Positions 1 through 12,400 of a stretch of DNA of 64,000 bases are shown here, one piece after another; within the stretch, counting starts at the first letter, position 1; every line of letters begins with the position of its first letter. The position numbers and the translations under genes were made by a program. The DNA comes from Cladopsammia gracilis (Eukaryota > Cnidaria > Anthozoa > Scleractinia > Dendrophylliidae). Where the stretch lies: the NCBI GenBank assembly GCA_022457155.1, contig JAJGOT010000289.1, positions 623,501-687,500 on the forward strand. The letters run 5' to 3'. The notes below the pieces were generated by a model. The model saw nothing but the letters and a program-made list of their open reading frames with translations. It ran no database searches and had not been told where the DNA came from.

Positions 1-169
1 AAATTTTGGGGTGATGTTTGGGTATGCTTGGGAAGATTTAGTGAAATTTTAAAATTAGAATTTGTAGTTAATAATTAATAGGCTGACACCATGGTGTTCC
101 AAACTTCATTTTCCTTCCTGTCCCTTCTTTAAACCTCTTCAAATTTCATTCTCAAACTCATTAATAATT

Positions 170-445
170 CATGACGAGAACACAATGGAAATCACTACCG
201 TGAAGGAGGTTTTGAAATCGTTTCTTAATTTCCATAGATTTTGGCGATTTTATTCCTTCGTTTTCTCCGCATTTAACGATCAGTTTGAGAAGCTATATCA
301 AACACTCGAAACAGTGTTTCATCAGATTTCCAAACACCTTGAAGTGGTTTAAAAAAACTCGGCTGCGCCTCGTTTTTCCAATCCACTTCTCGGTGTTTGG
401 AAATCTGATGAAACACTGTTCCTCGTGTTTGATATATTACTTCAA
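170..445 (+). repeat. Dispersed hairpin repeat, copy 1 (second copy at 34680-34955)
   Basis: The sequence is strongly similar to 34680-34955, sharing the leader ATGACGAGAACACAA and the ending TGATATATTACTTC. Its core is a long imperfect hairpin: CAGATTTCCAAACACCTTGA is mirrored by the complement around 385-415. No transposase is present, so this is probably a MITE-like element. Confidence 0.7.
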
Positions 446-1048
446 ATTCATGTGTAACCCGCCTTACGACGAATGTTCAATTGAACACGGAACTTCTTGA
501 ATCAAATTTCTGTCCTTGTACTTCTTAAATTGAGATGCCTAAACAATCATGGAACCGGTTAGGGCCGTAACAGAGCCAAACCTGAAATGATTTGCGACAT
601 ATATGAGATAGGTGAGGTGTCATTCGAGTCTCATTATGTTTTAGCTACGGCGCACTGAAGAGGGCCAAAAAGCCCGAAACAGCTGTCTGCGTCTGCTTTC
701 TAGTTTCGAGCGCTGATCATGTCAGGTTTGGCCGACTGTAGTGCCATTTCGAGAGAATGCCTTTTCACATTGTTTGATCGGTCCTTTCAGTGGTCTGTTG
801 CTTATCACTGTTTGTATTTGATCCAATGTTACGCAATAGATCGTTCACGGTATCGGCAGTTTAATTGCTTTATTTTAAGAGCATTGCATAATAACGGTAA
901 ATAGATCCGCTCGAGAATGTCCTGGCGCCCACGATATTAAATATTAACTGCGTATTCGCATAAATAGCTTCAAATATTACAGTTTTTACTCAAAGACCTC
1001 AAAAAAACGGGCGAATATAGCTGTTAATATAAAAATAACTCTTTTATC

Positions 1049-1182
1049 GGGTGTTTCTTGGTGTTGCGGAAGCCATTGTTGGTTAGCTTTTGTGTTGTGG
1101 TGTGGGTATTGTTCAGTGTCTTTTGAATCTTTTGTTTTACGTCATTTGGTGATCACACCATCCGCAACACCAAGAAACTACC
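1049..1182 (+). mobile_element. hAT-like MITE, copy 1 (134 bp)
   Basis: Terminal inverted repeats read GGGTGTTTCTTGGTGTTGCG at the left and the complement of GGTAGTTTCTTGGTGTTGCG at the right. The element is flanked by a perfect 8-bp direct repeat, CTTTTATC, at 1041-1048 and 1183-1190. A nearly identical copy of the same length lies at 50488-50621. An 8-bp target-site duplication is typical of hAT elements. It has no coding capacity. Confidence 0.85.
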
Positions 1183-2557
1183 CTTTTATCACAGAATTGC
1201 ATTATTATGCCGGCACTACGCCGGATGCTCCAACTACTGCATTAAGCTCAAAATTATGCCGACATTTTGTGTCAACCACAGTGTTTCAAAATACCGGTAC
1301 GTTGATCCAGACAGGAAGTCTACACAACGTACAGAACAAAGATGAAGAAAATTACGTTTCCGTTCGTTATATTTACTGACTTGATGATCCAAACGTGGTG
1401 GAATTTAACGATGGTTACGTAACGTGGTGGAATTTAAGGACTGATTCCACTTGAATTGAAATTTCTTGGAAACGGAAGTTGAACATCTGGAGATATTTCA
1501 GGTGTTTGGTAAAAGAAACAAAAACTAAACATACAAGTAAATCCATGGAAAAATATTACTTATCCTAAACTCGATAGAGCTTTAGAATCTGACGCTGTAG
1601 TTTTGTCGTGTTTTTTTTTTTTGTCCTAAACAGCATCAGTGTTTTTTTTTAAAACCCTGACGCTGTTTAAGGGGTACCCCCGCCCCTTCTCGCACCTCCG
1701 GGGGAATTTTGGCTCCCCTGAGGTTGTTACACATGTATTTAAAAAGAGAATTTTGGAGGCAAAAATGGGATGGTTTTTACTTAGGATTATTTTAGGTATT
1801 TTAGGTATTTTTTCTCCTACTATTTGCCCCCCTCTTTATATATCTTTACCCCGCGTTAGGAAACCTTTTTAACTGTATGTCTTTGATGTTCTCCTAATCT
1901 CCCTGGGGCAAATGCGCTGTCGTTAAAAAACGTGGTTGAAGAAAACATGTTTTGATGGCTGTAATAGAATTAAAGCAATAGAATTAATCAAATAAATGTT
2001 CGTGTAACATGTCCTTGATCTTGAAATGGAATAACGCCAATAAATCTATTATATTTACCAGGGGGTTTGAAATTTGCGGTTTATTTATTTTAAACCCTTA
2101 AGCTAGTATGGGCGGAAAAAACTCTTTAAAATTTGATCAAGCTTTCCTCGAAACGTGCAATGTGTAACTCACTTGTGACATTTGTTTCCGTCAATCGATA
2201 CTTAAGATACTTACATAAGTGTCATTCTGAACAAATAGTTGCTAAAACAAGGTTAAAAAAAAAAAACTTTAAGATCAAATCCACGACTCCAGATTAAACA
2301 TGTCTTCTCAAAAGCAAATTTTGCTTTTATCTTATTATGATAATTTTTGATTAACGTCATGTCGGGGTGAACAAAGAGGCTGACTGGAACGAACAATTGC
2401 ATGCTGCCGCCATGCTTGCGTGTTGTTTCAAAACAATGCTTTGTACGTGAGGTCACGCATGGGCGAATGTCATACGTCAGTGGAATCAACACAAAATTGA
2501 TCATTCGGCTTCCGGGGAATCAGTTGTAGTTGTTTACGATCACGTAATGTCTAATCG

Positions 2558-2580
2558 AATATAAAATCGCCTATAAAACT
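2558..2580 (+). promoter_or_regulatory. Candidate TATA boxes of the 2636 gene
   Basis: Two TATA-like motifs lie in close succession: ATATAAAATC near 2559 and CTATAAAACT at 2571-2580. They are 56-77 bp upstream of the start codon at 2636, which leaves room for a short 5' UTR starting around 2600. No initiator was verified. Confidence 0.45.
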
Positions 2581-2635
2581 TGGCCAAGAAGGAACACAAG
2601 GGTGGTTATAGTCCTGTAGTCTCTGAATTGCAACT

Positions 2636-3265
2636 ATGACGGATGACGTTGTTGTTTTACGGGCATCACGGTCAGCGAAATGCAAAAAATGGCTACATAT
2701 TGCTGCCTTAGTTTTCGGATTTCTTAGCATTGGAGGATGTTTTGTAATGGCGAGCCTAACGTATATTCTGTTCGGAGATTGCGACGACTGTACTCCAAAA
2801 ACGGAAGATCAAGAAATGGTGAAAGTCATGCGAATTTTAGCGACTGTATTATTCCTATTTGGAATTCTGCTTATCGCTTTGTCACTATGTTGTAAAGGCA
2901 CGGAGAACAGTTTGGCACCCCAGGTTGCAGTGTGTTCAATTCCGGAGGCAGATTTGGAAAAATCGCCCGCTCCTGTTCTGGCATATAATCATATTCCTCA
3001 TAGACAGGCTTTTGTAGAGGACGCGGCCACGAACTTGCCAGATTATACGACAACACTTAGAAATATTAATGAAATTACGCGACAGAGTAGTAATTCATCG
3101 GTGAACGAAGGATTTTGGACAGAAGAAATTGATGACATAGATGGCCCTGTTACACCGCCACCAAGTTATGAGGAAGCTCTCGTTATGAGATGGCCTACAG
3201 TTATAGTACAAAAAAACTGTTCACAATCAGAGGACTCAATACGTTCTGAGGACACGGGATTGTGA
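2636..3265 (+). CDS. Two-pass membrane protein with PPxY motif (TMEM51-like architecture)
   Basis: A single uninterrupted reading frame of 209 codons. Two hydrophobic segments span about residues 20-46 and 65-86, separated by a short loop with a CDDC motif, and are followed by a Cys-Cys-Lys juxtamembrane stretch. The remaining 120 residues look like a polar, low-complexity cytoplasmic tail with PPSY at residues 175-178 inside TPPPSYEEAL, plus an upstream LPDY. PPxY motifs bind WW domains, notably those of NEDD4-family ubiquitin ligases. The order of two TM segments and a PPxY tail is that of vertebrate TMEM51, but overall identity is not obvious to me, so only the architecture is claimed. TATA-like motifs lie upstream and AATAAA motifs downstream (near 3683). 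It could instead be a lineage-specific membrane adaptor. Confidence 0.75.
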   Translation: MTDDVVVLRASRSAKCKKWLHIAALVFGFLSIGGCFVMASLTYILFGDCDDCTPKTEDQEMVKVMRILATVLFLFGILLIALSLCCKGTENSLAPQVAVCSIPEADLEKSPAPVLAYNHIPHRQAFVEDAATNLPDYTTTLRNINEITRQSSNSSVNEGFWTEEIDDIDGPVTPPPSYEEALVMRWPTVIVQKNCSQSEDSIRSEDTGL

Positions 3266-4235
3266 GGAATCAAAGTTTCAAATATCAAAAGAAAAAACAA
3301 AATATTAAAAATTAACATAACAGTATGACACGCTTCTCTGCCGCGTGCGCGGATGTGATCGAGACGAACATATAATTCACGCGATGGATGATTTATTTAA
3401 CTTACTTTCGTAAATTGTTTTACGTACGTTTGTACATAGTATATTTAAACAGATTTATTGATTTTGTATGAAAAATGTTTCTTGGTTTGTACAGTGGTGT
3501 AGTGAATTTTGACACATCATGTTTGATATTTGATACGCACGAGTTTAAAAAAGTAATTAGCGATGTTTCACGTTCTTTCACAATATCGTGATCATTATTT
3601 TGGGTATAAAATATCATATTTGCCAGATTCATTTAGGATAAAGATATATCAAAAGCAAAGGCTTTTAAAAGACGAATTTCAACAATAAAATATCACTACG
3701 ACATTCCAATGACATAAACATAGTGTTTGATCGAGTTTGAGAAACGTACATTGCCGACCATTCCTGCTGATCTCTGTTTGACAGGCCTTCAAATTGCAAC
3801 CAATCAACGCGCGACTCGCAAACACCTTTGGGGGTCCATTCATTCGAGAGCGTTTCGCGAAACGAGATATACATGTCATTTGAATGTCGCTGGCTTTTTC
3901 TGTGTTTAGCTCAGCATTTATTTTACTTCGCTCTCTGAGAATATTGCGATACACCAGGCCAGTTTAAAGACATCGGATTGCTTAAGTTAAACGTGTTATT
4001 TATGCTGAGATAGCGGTGGATAGCTGTTCGAAACTTCGAGACAATATAGAGCTCTCACGACTGGTCCCGTATCATGATGAGGTCTTATTCTTCCTTCTCG
4101 ACGAGACTAACTGGAACATGAGAAGTACTCTGACTTCTTGAAGTGGTGATGGATTCCGCCGAACATTTTAATAAGCCACGATACATCGCTTCCTTCTGGC
4201 TATTTGAGCGGTTCTAAAACGGCAAGCTAGACGTT

Positions 4236-4780
4236 AGACTGCAGCCTTTCAAAAACCGCCATAGCTCCACGCAAGGTGAGTCTCGTTTTCTACCCGCTTT
4301 AAAAACAACTTTTCTGTTTTAAAACAACAAAGTTCGGATATTAAAATAGCGCCATGTTCAGTTTGAACTCTCCTTTGTAGTTTGTTTTTGTCCAGTCGTT
4401 TTTTTAGTTTATAGTTTTCGCTGAAACTTTTGACGGGCTCGCTCAAACGTTCGCTCGAACTCAAGCATGCAAACAACACCGTAAGAAAATATTTACAATA
4501 TATCTTCACCTGTATTTTAACCAGTCCATTTGGTTTTTCTTTTTACTTGTAGCGACATAAGCTGGGGATTTTATGTTCAAAACGCGGCAGATAGTCTTTG
4601 AAAACCGCCAAGGTTCTACGCAAGGTGAGTATCGTTTCAAATGAACCCCACTGAAATTTAAGTTTAATATATTTTTCACTCAAATTTTGGCTGGCTCGCT
4701 CAAACTCAAACACACGAAAACAACACCACAAAAATATGAACAAGATGTCTTCACCTTTATTTTAACCAAATGCTTTTGTT
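4236..4780 (+). repeat. Tandemly duplicated segment (about 2 copies)
   Basis: Two similar blocks follow each other. The first begins with a CAAAAACCGCCATAGCTCC-like sequence near 4245 and the second with GAAAACCGCCAAGGTTCTAC near 4600. Both continue into CGCAAGGTGAGT and end in a TTCACCT...TATTTTAACCA motif (near 4507 and 4752). The internal CAAGGTGAGT resembles a splice donor, but no coding exon was found upstream. Confidence 0.5.
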
Positions 4781-4829
4781 TTTTTACTCGTAGGAAAAAG
4801 AGTTAGAACTGTAAAAACTCTTACTTGAC

Positions 4830-4990
4830 ATTTTCACGGAAAGAGCAGACGAGGAGGAAAAAATACGCGACACGCAGTATTTTCCTGGAAAGAGCGCGTG
4901 GGGAGAAAACACATGACACTCAGCATTTTCCCGAAAAAGGCACATGAGGAGTAAAAACACGACGCTTTCCCGGAAAGACCACGTAATGTA
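4830..4990 (+). repeat. Short minisatellite, about 4 diverged units
   Basis: Diverged repeats of a unit with the pattern TTTTC-CGGAAAGAGC followed by GAGGAG-AAAAA and a CACGACAC-like stretch, at about 4830, 4880, 4925 and 4965. It is non-coding in all frames with known meaning. Confidence 0.5.
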
Positions 4991-5965
4991 ATTTTTTCGC
5001 AGATTAGTGTTCACCATGTTTTGCTTTAGATAGTTTGTTTACATTTCCAGGCTTTGAGGTGTGTTTGTAGTAACTATGAAAAACTGTATCCTAAGGAAAA
5101 AGTTCACATTTGAAAAATTGATTTCTTCTCTTTACATAGTCAAGTTGTACCATTTCAGATCTTTCCCAGTTGTCGGGATTTTGAATTTCTTGATGAGTAA
5201 AACAATGAATATTGTGTATTATTTTTAAGGCAGAGTTCCTTTATTAAAACATGTTGGTTGAAAAATGAATGTATGATTCATTGTGCCCCGTAATTCTAAT
5301 GTGTAAATCATAGCGGGGAAATTTAAACACGCGCTTGAATCATTGCAGCTAAATATCTCAAACAATAACCACACTATGAGCATTACTTTGTTTTAATTTA
5401 GTAATGTAAGGCTTCTGTGTTCCTCGTCGGTCTCAAACACAAAAAAAGCTGTTCGGAGTACTATTCCGGGTCATAAATGGAAACACGGACCCCGGGCCGC
5501 GAAAGAATTTGTGTCAGAGCGGGTGATTTAAACGAACTAACTTCAAGCTGGGGTGCAGTGTACCTGTTTTCCCCTCTTCCAATTATAAGAAAGCCTATTT
5601 AAAACCCAAAGTTCAAACTAAAGTGCACAAGAAAGGTTATTTTCCCCTGGTGAACAATGAAAACAAACCGACGCCATTTTTCCGCGCGTGGATTTTACAA
5701 TGTAAGACTGGAGCTAGTTCCCCCAATTTTTAACCCAGCATGCACCGCAACTTCCGGTAGAAATCAGCAGGTTACCCTGGAGATACAAAGCGGGATAACG
5801 GGCATATAATTCTCCTAAATAGACACGAACAAGATCACTAAAATACTTTCCACTACTATCTCCTTTAATTAGTGATTTAGGGTCTAAACATTCATTCGGT
5901 AGGTGTTTTGGAACAAAACAACATTAATATTAAATGGGAGTCGGGGAGAATATTGTCAAAGTAAC

Positions 5966-6229
5966 AGCGTTCCGCCCAGATGACGTCATATTTGGCAGCA
6001 TTGCATTGTGGGATTGAAATGCGGACAAATATTTCAAAATGGCTGCCTCTGAAACACCAGTTTTTGCGATTACTGTACATGTTGTGGATAATTGTCGAGT
6101 TCTACCCAAGAACAGTGCTTCGTAGCACCTGTTTTTCGTAGCTACCTGCATAGTTATTGAATGTTTGTATGCATTTCAATCCCATGATGCTGCGCGCCAA
6201 TTCTATTTTTAGAATCTGGGCGGAACGCT
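5966..6229 (+). mobile_element. MITE with AGCGTTCCGCCCAGAT terminal repeats
   Basis: The left end AGCGTTCCGCCCAGAT at 5966 is mirrored by ATCTGGGCGGAACGCT ending at 6229. A subterminal inverted pair (TGGGATTGAAATGC versus GCATTTCAATCCCA) lies inside. No target-site duplication could be assigned and there is no coding capacity. Confidence 0.7.
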
Positions 6230-6376
6230 ATTAGAAATATAGAATTTTTAAGATATCCATTCAACAAATTTGGTCCAGATTTGCACATACAATTATGTGG
6301 TGTTTATTTTTGACTTTTCAAATGTAATATTTCGATTCCATCTGGAAGCAGTGAAAGTTAGAGCCACTTTGTGAAT

Positions 6377-6620
6377 CGGTCAGTGTAAAACGCAGACTGC
6401 AGACCGGGGGTAAAATGCAGACTACACACTAGCCTATACCAATACTAGACCATTTTAGCTGCATTTTGTAACCCTATTCTAGACTAAACACCAAAAAACC
6501 CTACCCTATCCTAGACCTAATCCAAACTCGCTATTTTCCACTGCATTTTACCCTCAGTCTGCATTTTACCCTCAGTCTGCATTTTACCCCCGGTCTGCAG
6601 TCTGCGTTTTACACTGTCCG
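6377..6620 (+). mobile_element. Mutator-like MITE with 10-bp target duplication
   Basis: The terminal inverted repeats are about 47 bp with one mismatch, starting CGGTCAGTGTAAAACGCAG at the left. The flanks are a perfect 10-bp direct repeat, CTTTGTGAAT, at 6367-6376 and 6621-6630. Internal direct copies of CTCAGTCTGCATTTTACC lie near the right end. Long TIRs with 9-10 bp duplications point to the Mutator (MULE) superfamily. Confidence 0.8.
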
Positions 6621-7465
6621 CTTTGTGAATTTATTCCTCGCAAAGCGAGGACAAAATTGAAGACCCGAGTGTAGTGAGGTTTATAAATTTGTGGCACATG
6701 GATCGGTTTAGGGAGATGGAATCTCAGGTTGCCTTTATATATGTATCAGGTTGGTGTCCTGCAGTTGCCTAGCAACAAAACCATGACAAAGCTCCAATTG
6801 ATGCCATCCAGTGTGACAAGCGACTGGGAACAACTTCAAATTTTGGGGCCATGGTGGCCATGCAACCCAACCTCACCTTTCCCATCGTTATAATTTTGCA
6901 ATGCACCCTCCCCTAAGCTTTGCAAGTTTCTACGAGACACATATTTCTAGTATTTTTTCTTTTATTGTATTAAAACTCAGAATACTTAATAAACATCTTG
7001 TTCTTTAAAAAAAAAACTCAGAATAGTTTGCCTACTGAGCAGACCAGACTTCATCTTAAATGGGTGGGAGGCAGGGGCAGAGTGAAAAATATCTATTAGA
7101 GACTGGCATGGACCCCAACCCCCCCCCCCCCCCCCCCCAAGCCTGTTCCTACTGAGACTTTCTCTTGGGTTGTATAACACTCCATCTGTGCGAAAGAAGT
7201 TCAAAACAAGCCTGCAGCATAGTAATTCTGAATATTCAGGAAGGAAGGTCAACTGGGTCTTCAAGAAAAATTTCTTCCTAATTTGTCTAAGAAGATTAAG
7301 AGACTGTTCACAGGGTAGCTAGAATGTTAATGATGTCTGATACAATAGACTGTCTCTGAGAGGCCACTCTAGTAGGCGAACATCCTCAATCAGTGATGAT
7401 CTTCATGAAATCCTGATTGAAACATTTTCTCAGTCAGACTTTCTAGTAAATGATTATCTCCTTAA

Positions 7466-7674
7466 CCCTTTCACTCCCAGAGTCAATTATGAAGACATGT
7501 AGTGTAGTTCTAACTTTTGAGTCTGTGGATGAAATCCTATAGTGTGACCATTCAAATGAAACCTCTTCAGTAGTACTTTTTCATGGTAGCATTAGTTTTA
7601 CAATATTTTACAAAATGAAATTTGGGATTTTTCTTGAATATTTTTGTTCTTTGGCACTCTTGGGAGTTAAAGGG
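7466..7674 (+). mobile_element. TTAA-type MITE, CCCTTTCACTCCCAG family, copy 1
   Basis: The left end TTAA-CCCTTTCACTCCCAGAG is mirrored by TGGGAG-TTAAAGGG at the right. TTAA is intact on the left and degenerate on the right. The same family recurs at 20948, 21518, 29141, 33051 and 40240. A TTAA duplication and a 5'-CCC end fit piggyBac-type non-autonomous elements. Confidence 0.7.
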
Positions 7675-7894
7675 TTGTGACCACTGTTCAGTCGGCCTAG
7701 AGGATGGTTGCTAAGACAAAGTCAACTGTACTGAAGATGATGGTGATTATGACGATTTCTGCTGCATGCACTGATGGACATTAAAGTACCCATAAATCTA
7801 CACTTCACATTATGTATGTCTGTGAAAACATTTTTTGATTTCTTCGAAATTTGCCACCATTTTGGTCCACCATTTGCATTAGTCTCCTCTCTGT

Positions 7895-8012
7895 TAGCCT
7901 GCGTGGCAGACGTTCTAAGGGGAAGGGGAAGGGGGAGAATTCGGGCGCGCGATTTCTTGCGCGCCCGAATTCTCCCTTCCCCTTCCCCTTAGAACGCCTG
8001 ACACGCAGGCTA
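7895..8012 (+). mobile_element. Palindromic MITE TAGCCTGCGTGGCAG
   Basis: A near-perfect 118-bp hairpin: TAGCCTGCGTGGCAGACG at the left, the complement at the right, and a GAATTCGGGCGCGCGA centre. The 9-bp flanks CCTCTCTGT and CCTCTCGGT differ by one base and may be a Mutator-like target duplication. Confidence 0.75.
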
Positions 8013-9086
8013 CCTCTCGGTCGGATGGGAACCTGTGAGGTAGGTTCAGGAACGGGTGTTTGAGACTTATTCCCATCTCACTTGTAAATAAGTGGACTTT
8101 TTTTATTCTCGCCAAAAATGCCTGAAAGATGTGTCACAGCACGTTGTAACAACATATCTGATCCCGAGAAGTATATTTCTAATAGGTTCCTGAACCTATG
8201 TCACAGACTGATCATGTGGGCTTAATATGAGCCTGTCGCCATTCTTATCAGCAGGGTGGGTCGACCACAAAAAAATAAGATTTCAAAGACTTTAAAAAAT
8301 CGTAAAAAAAATCACGTTTTGCTGAAATCAAAAAATTTTTTCGCAGATGTTCATTACGTGATGTGTAGATTTAGATAAGAAAATAAAAAAAAATTGTCAT
8401 GGGCACTTTAAAGGGACTTTGTTACCAAATTTGGTTGTTGGGATTCTGGGGTAATTTTTGAGAAAATACATGTATATGGGCCTTTGTTCCCTTAGGACTA
8501 GGTAAACTATCCATAATAACAAGGTTTCTGTATTAAGAGGGTATTCAGCTGTAGTTTGCAACTGTACTTGTGTTGGAAAAGAAACGTTGGTGACTATTAT
8601 TATAACCATTTTGGCAACAAAAAGTTGGTTTTGTGTATCATTTATCTTGTATACAGTAATCACATGAAAGTTGATTTTATTGAATCTTCATGTTTTGGGC
8701 AGGGCATGCCATAAACTGACCTCGGGACACAAAAAAAAACTCAACTTGAAACAAAATCAATTCAGAAAAATTGTTTATTTCTGCATACATATACATGTAA
8801 ACACCATGTTTTTGTGTGAGTGCAAAATCATGGTTTTATAACATTATTCTTACATGTATAACTTGTTAGAGAATTGTGCAGTACTTTTGTTGGTATAAAG
8901 TAGAAACAAGACTTTTTTATCAAAAATACTGATCTGACATAGATCTTCAATGAACACAGCTTTAGAAAGTTTTACCAACATACACTGCATGTCCTACACA
9001 CTGCACGTCAACTTCTCTCTCGCAAGTCAACTTCTCTCAAGCTTCAAACTCAAATGTTTCACAAGATTCCTTACTGACAATCTAAG

Positions 9087-9451
9087 TTACCACTGTGATT
9101 TCTGCATCCCAGATATAAGACCTTTATCAGCATAATGGCGAAACATTATTCTTGAAATGCGATATTTCCCAATGATACCCCGTCCTCTATCAGTTAGAAC
9201 ACATCGGTTGCGTACACGCGTTATTGAACTGTTCAATGGTAGTTTGTCCATATCAGCCGCAGCTTTCTCGCGCACAGCGGAGGGAAGAATGTCATTTTTC
9301 TTTAACACTCTTAAGTTGCAACGGTCCATTTCATGTTGTTCATACAGGGCTCTTCGCTTCATGTCTCTCCTGCCCCATCTCTTGAGGTAGTTTGGTAACA
9401 AATAATATTTTTCCATGGGTGTTGAGGTCTGTAATGATCTGGACAACTGAC
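9087..9451 (-). CDS. MRPS14: MRPS14 exon 2 (uS14 domain)
   Basis: The exon follows an acceptor TTTGTAAAG on the minus strand and ends with TAA at 9087-9089. It encodes the conserved region: PNYLKRWGRRDMKRR, RVLKKNDILP, the RNRC motif and the C-terminal SQW. The first two bases complete a serine codon begun in exon 1. Confidence 0.93.
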
Positions 9452-12400
9452 CTTTACAAAGAGAAAAATAATTAATATTAAGAAGGAATTTAAACAATGG
9501 AAGCTTAATTGCTACATTGAATAACCCTTGATATAATTATCTCTCCCAAAGGGAATTCAGATTTTAGTGGCAGGAAGGTGTGAATGAGGCCAAATTGTTA
9601 GACCCCAAAAGAAGTCCTTTTAGGATAAAATCAGACCTCCCAAAAAGGCCAACAGCATGGAGGGGGCTTTGAATAACACAACACCACTAAATAATTCAAA
9701 AACCACGGCATCACCGCACAAAAAGTTGACCAAACACCAACTGCAATTGGTTACTGAAGCATAAAATATTAACTCAACAGTAGTATTTGACTATACTGTA
9801 TTACAAATTACTGGTAAACACAGGTTTAACAAAGGTACACGTATGGCTTTTTATAAATAAACACAGATTAAAAAGAAACTGTATACTGTAGAAGCTAAAT
9901 TTAGTTCTGACAAGAGTCAACAATAATATTGTACACAAGGTACTACAACATCGCAAATAATTTCATTTCACCTTACACCGGGTTTAAAAACACAAACAAC
10001 ACACACCGCAGGATTTGAGATCACCGCAATACCCCAATGTGGGATTTTATTCACCGAAATACCGCAATAAAAACTGAGCAACACCGCAAACCCCAATGTC
10101 CCCTCAAAAAAGTTATGCCAACCCCCAAAAAGTCCTCACCAAAATCTTTCCCACAAAAATTTCTAACCTAAAAAAGTCCTAAGATTGCAAATTTCTAACC
10201 CCAAGTACACTGTACTGTCTTTTATCGCTAAGTTCCCCCCTGTGATATCTCTAGAGTTGCATACATTTCTGCATGAGCGTACATTTGTTTGTCAGGAAAG
10301 TTGAAAACAAACATGGTTATACATGTGTTAAATCCTGGGTACTCAAAACCTGATGATGTGACATTTTGCCTGAAAGAGCATATTGATGTATACTCACTGG
10401 GAAAAAGGTCTTATAATGCAAGCATCTCTTTTGATTATAACAATTAAAAATTGCTTGAAACGTATATTGAAATATGAATAACTTAACCTTAAAGCTTATA
10501 ACATGGTAGCAAGCATGCAAAACTTGATTACCTTATTATAGGAAATTAACAATGCACTTTATTAACACGATTTTACAAAATTCATGTTAATTTAATGTAC
10601 ATGTATCTTAATTAAGTAATGCTTCACATAAGAACTGTAGTAAACTTCATTATTCTGCGGCAATGGCTCTTTCCCACATAGAATATCTTTGATTTTAAGA
10701 ATAGAGGAGGGGCTGATGGTTCATAATTATATTTCATTATAAAAATAAAGAAAATCCATTTGCGTCAAATATATTTTAGGGAATACTCGTGCTTAACCAA
10801 TCAGAATAGCAGAAGACAATAGCTACTAATTTTGTTTCTTTGATGAAGTTCCCCAAATACAATATCTTTTAAAAATTGCATGTTGTGCGATGGGGTCTCA
10901 AAATACTTGAAACCTTAAAAAATTTAGATGCACGTTGAATCTTAACTTTTTAGCGGTTTTTGAGTCTAGGCCAATGTGATCTCTAGTTGTAACAATGAAA
11001 ATAGTTGACGATCCATCGTGCATTGCCGTTCAGCACTATCCTTCTTATGCGGATCATTACTTAATGTCGATGTAAATTTAATGCACGCTATTTTACAACA
11101 TTGTTATTTTAAAGCACCTTTATTTCATTACAAAACCTTATTAGTTCATGACTCCTCTATTGGCTCTTCAGAGTCACATTTCACGGAGGATTTGAAAGAT
11201 CTTTTGAATTGATAGGGTCTAGTTAGGCTTCAAAACCAAATTTTCAGCTTTACTGCACCTTTCAATAACATGCGGAATTTGAAATTCAAATCTCCACCAA
11301 CGGTTGTGTTATTTCCTGCCATCAATCATATTAATACGAAAGCCAACAGACCATGTAAAAAAGAAACAAACAAAATGGATCAAAATCTACCAATCATAAT
11401 GCACGGACGTGACCTTTTGAACTCATTGAAGTGAAGATCTGTTTCCTGAGAGGTAAGCTAAGATGATTGACGGCAGTGTAAAACGCAACCGTTGGTGGAA
11501 ATTTGAATTTCAAATTCCGCATGTTATTGAAAGGCGCAGTAAAAAAAACTTAGAAACATCCGTGCACTTGTCTTGGAAGGTTTTATTGACGGAAGCCAAA
11601 ACGCAGTTTGGTGTTCAGAAATGTAAAGTGCAAGTTTGCAGAATTATGAAAATCGCAGTAAATAAAACAAGATGCTTATCGAAAGAGTCGCGTTAATTTA
11701 ATGCATGTAAAGGTGGTCAGACACGAGGGGTCATGTAGCAGGGACATGTCGCTGCAACATGTAGCAGTGAGAAAAAATTGTGTAGTACACACTGAGGGAC
11801 ATGTAGCAGGGACATACAGGGGAGACATGTAGCAGGGACATAATCACAGCGTTTGCACACACATGAAAAATGTTGTGGGACATGTCTCAGGGACATGTTG
11901 CAGCGACATGTCCCCTCGTGTGAACTGATACTTTCACAGTTGTGCAACACCAATTTTGGGGACATTCTGTCCCCGCGACGTGTCCCATGAAGTTCAACAA
12001 GTTGAACTCCGTGTGACATGTCGCTGGGACAAAATGGCCCCAAAATTGGTGTTGCAAATTATGAAAGTATCAGTTCACATGGGGGGGGCGTGTCGCTGCA
12101 ACATGTCCCTGAGACATGTCCCCGCAATGTTTTCATGTGTGTACAAGCGCTATGCTTTTGTCTCTGCTACATGTCCCCGCCGCATGTCCCTCAGTGTGTA
12201 CTACACAAATTTTTGTCGCTGCTACATGTCGCCTCGACATGTCCCTGCTACATGACCCCTCGTGTCTGACCACCTTACAGCTAACTTATTTACTTTTGAA
12301 AAATTCGCGTTAATTTAGTGTAACGTACATTTTCTTCGCATTGTCAACGTGCATTGTTAATTTCCTATAATAAGGTACTAGTATATAGGTATATATGTAG

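Larger units (their letters stand above)
1..2635. other. Intergenic region upstream of the TMEM51-like gene
   Basis: No convincing coding sequence is visible. The stretch holds a dispersed hairpin repeat (about 170-445), a 134-bp hAT-like MITE (1049-1182), poly-T tracts near 1610-1650, and AT-rich unique sequence. The last 80 bases contain two TATA-like motifs that probably belong to the gene starting at 2636. Confidence 0.6.
3266..8770. other. Intergenic region with MITEs and short arrays
   Basis: No gene is recognised. The stretch contains a duplicated segment (4236-4780), a four-unit minisatellite (4830-4990), MITEs at 5966-6229, 6377-6620, 7466-7674 and 7895-8012, a 20-base C run near 7120, and AT-rich unique DNA. 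TTTATT near 8774 may be the reverse-strand poly(A) signal of MRPS14. Confidence 0.55.

Noticed and set aside
11717..12313. Several His/Met/Cys/Pro-rich frames of 65-108 codons on both strands
   Set aside because: They are created by repeated ACATGTCCC motifs in a palindromic element.
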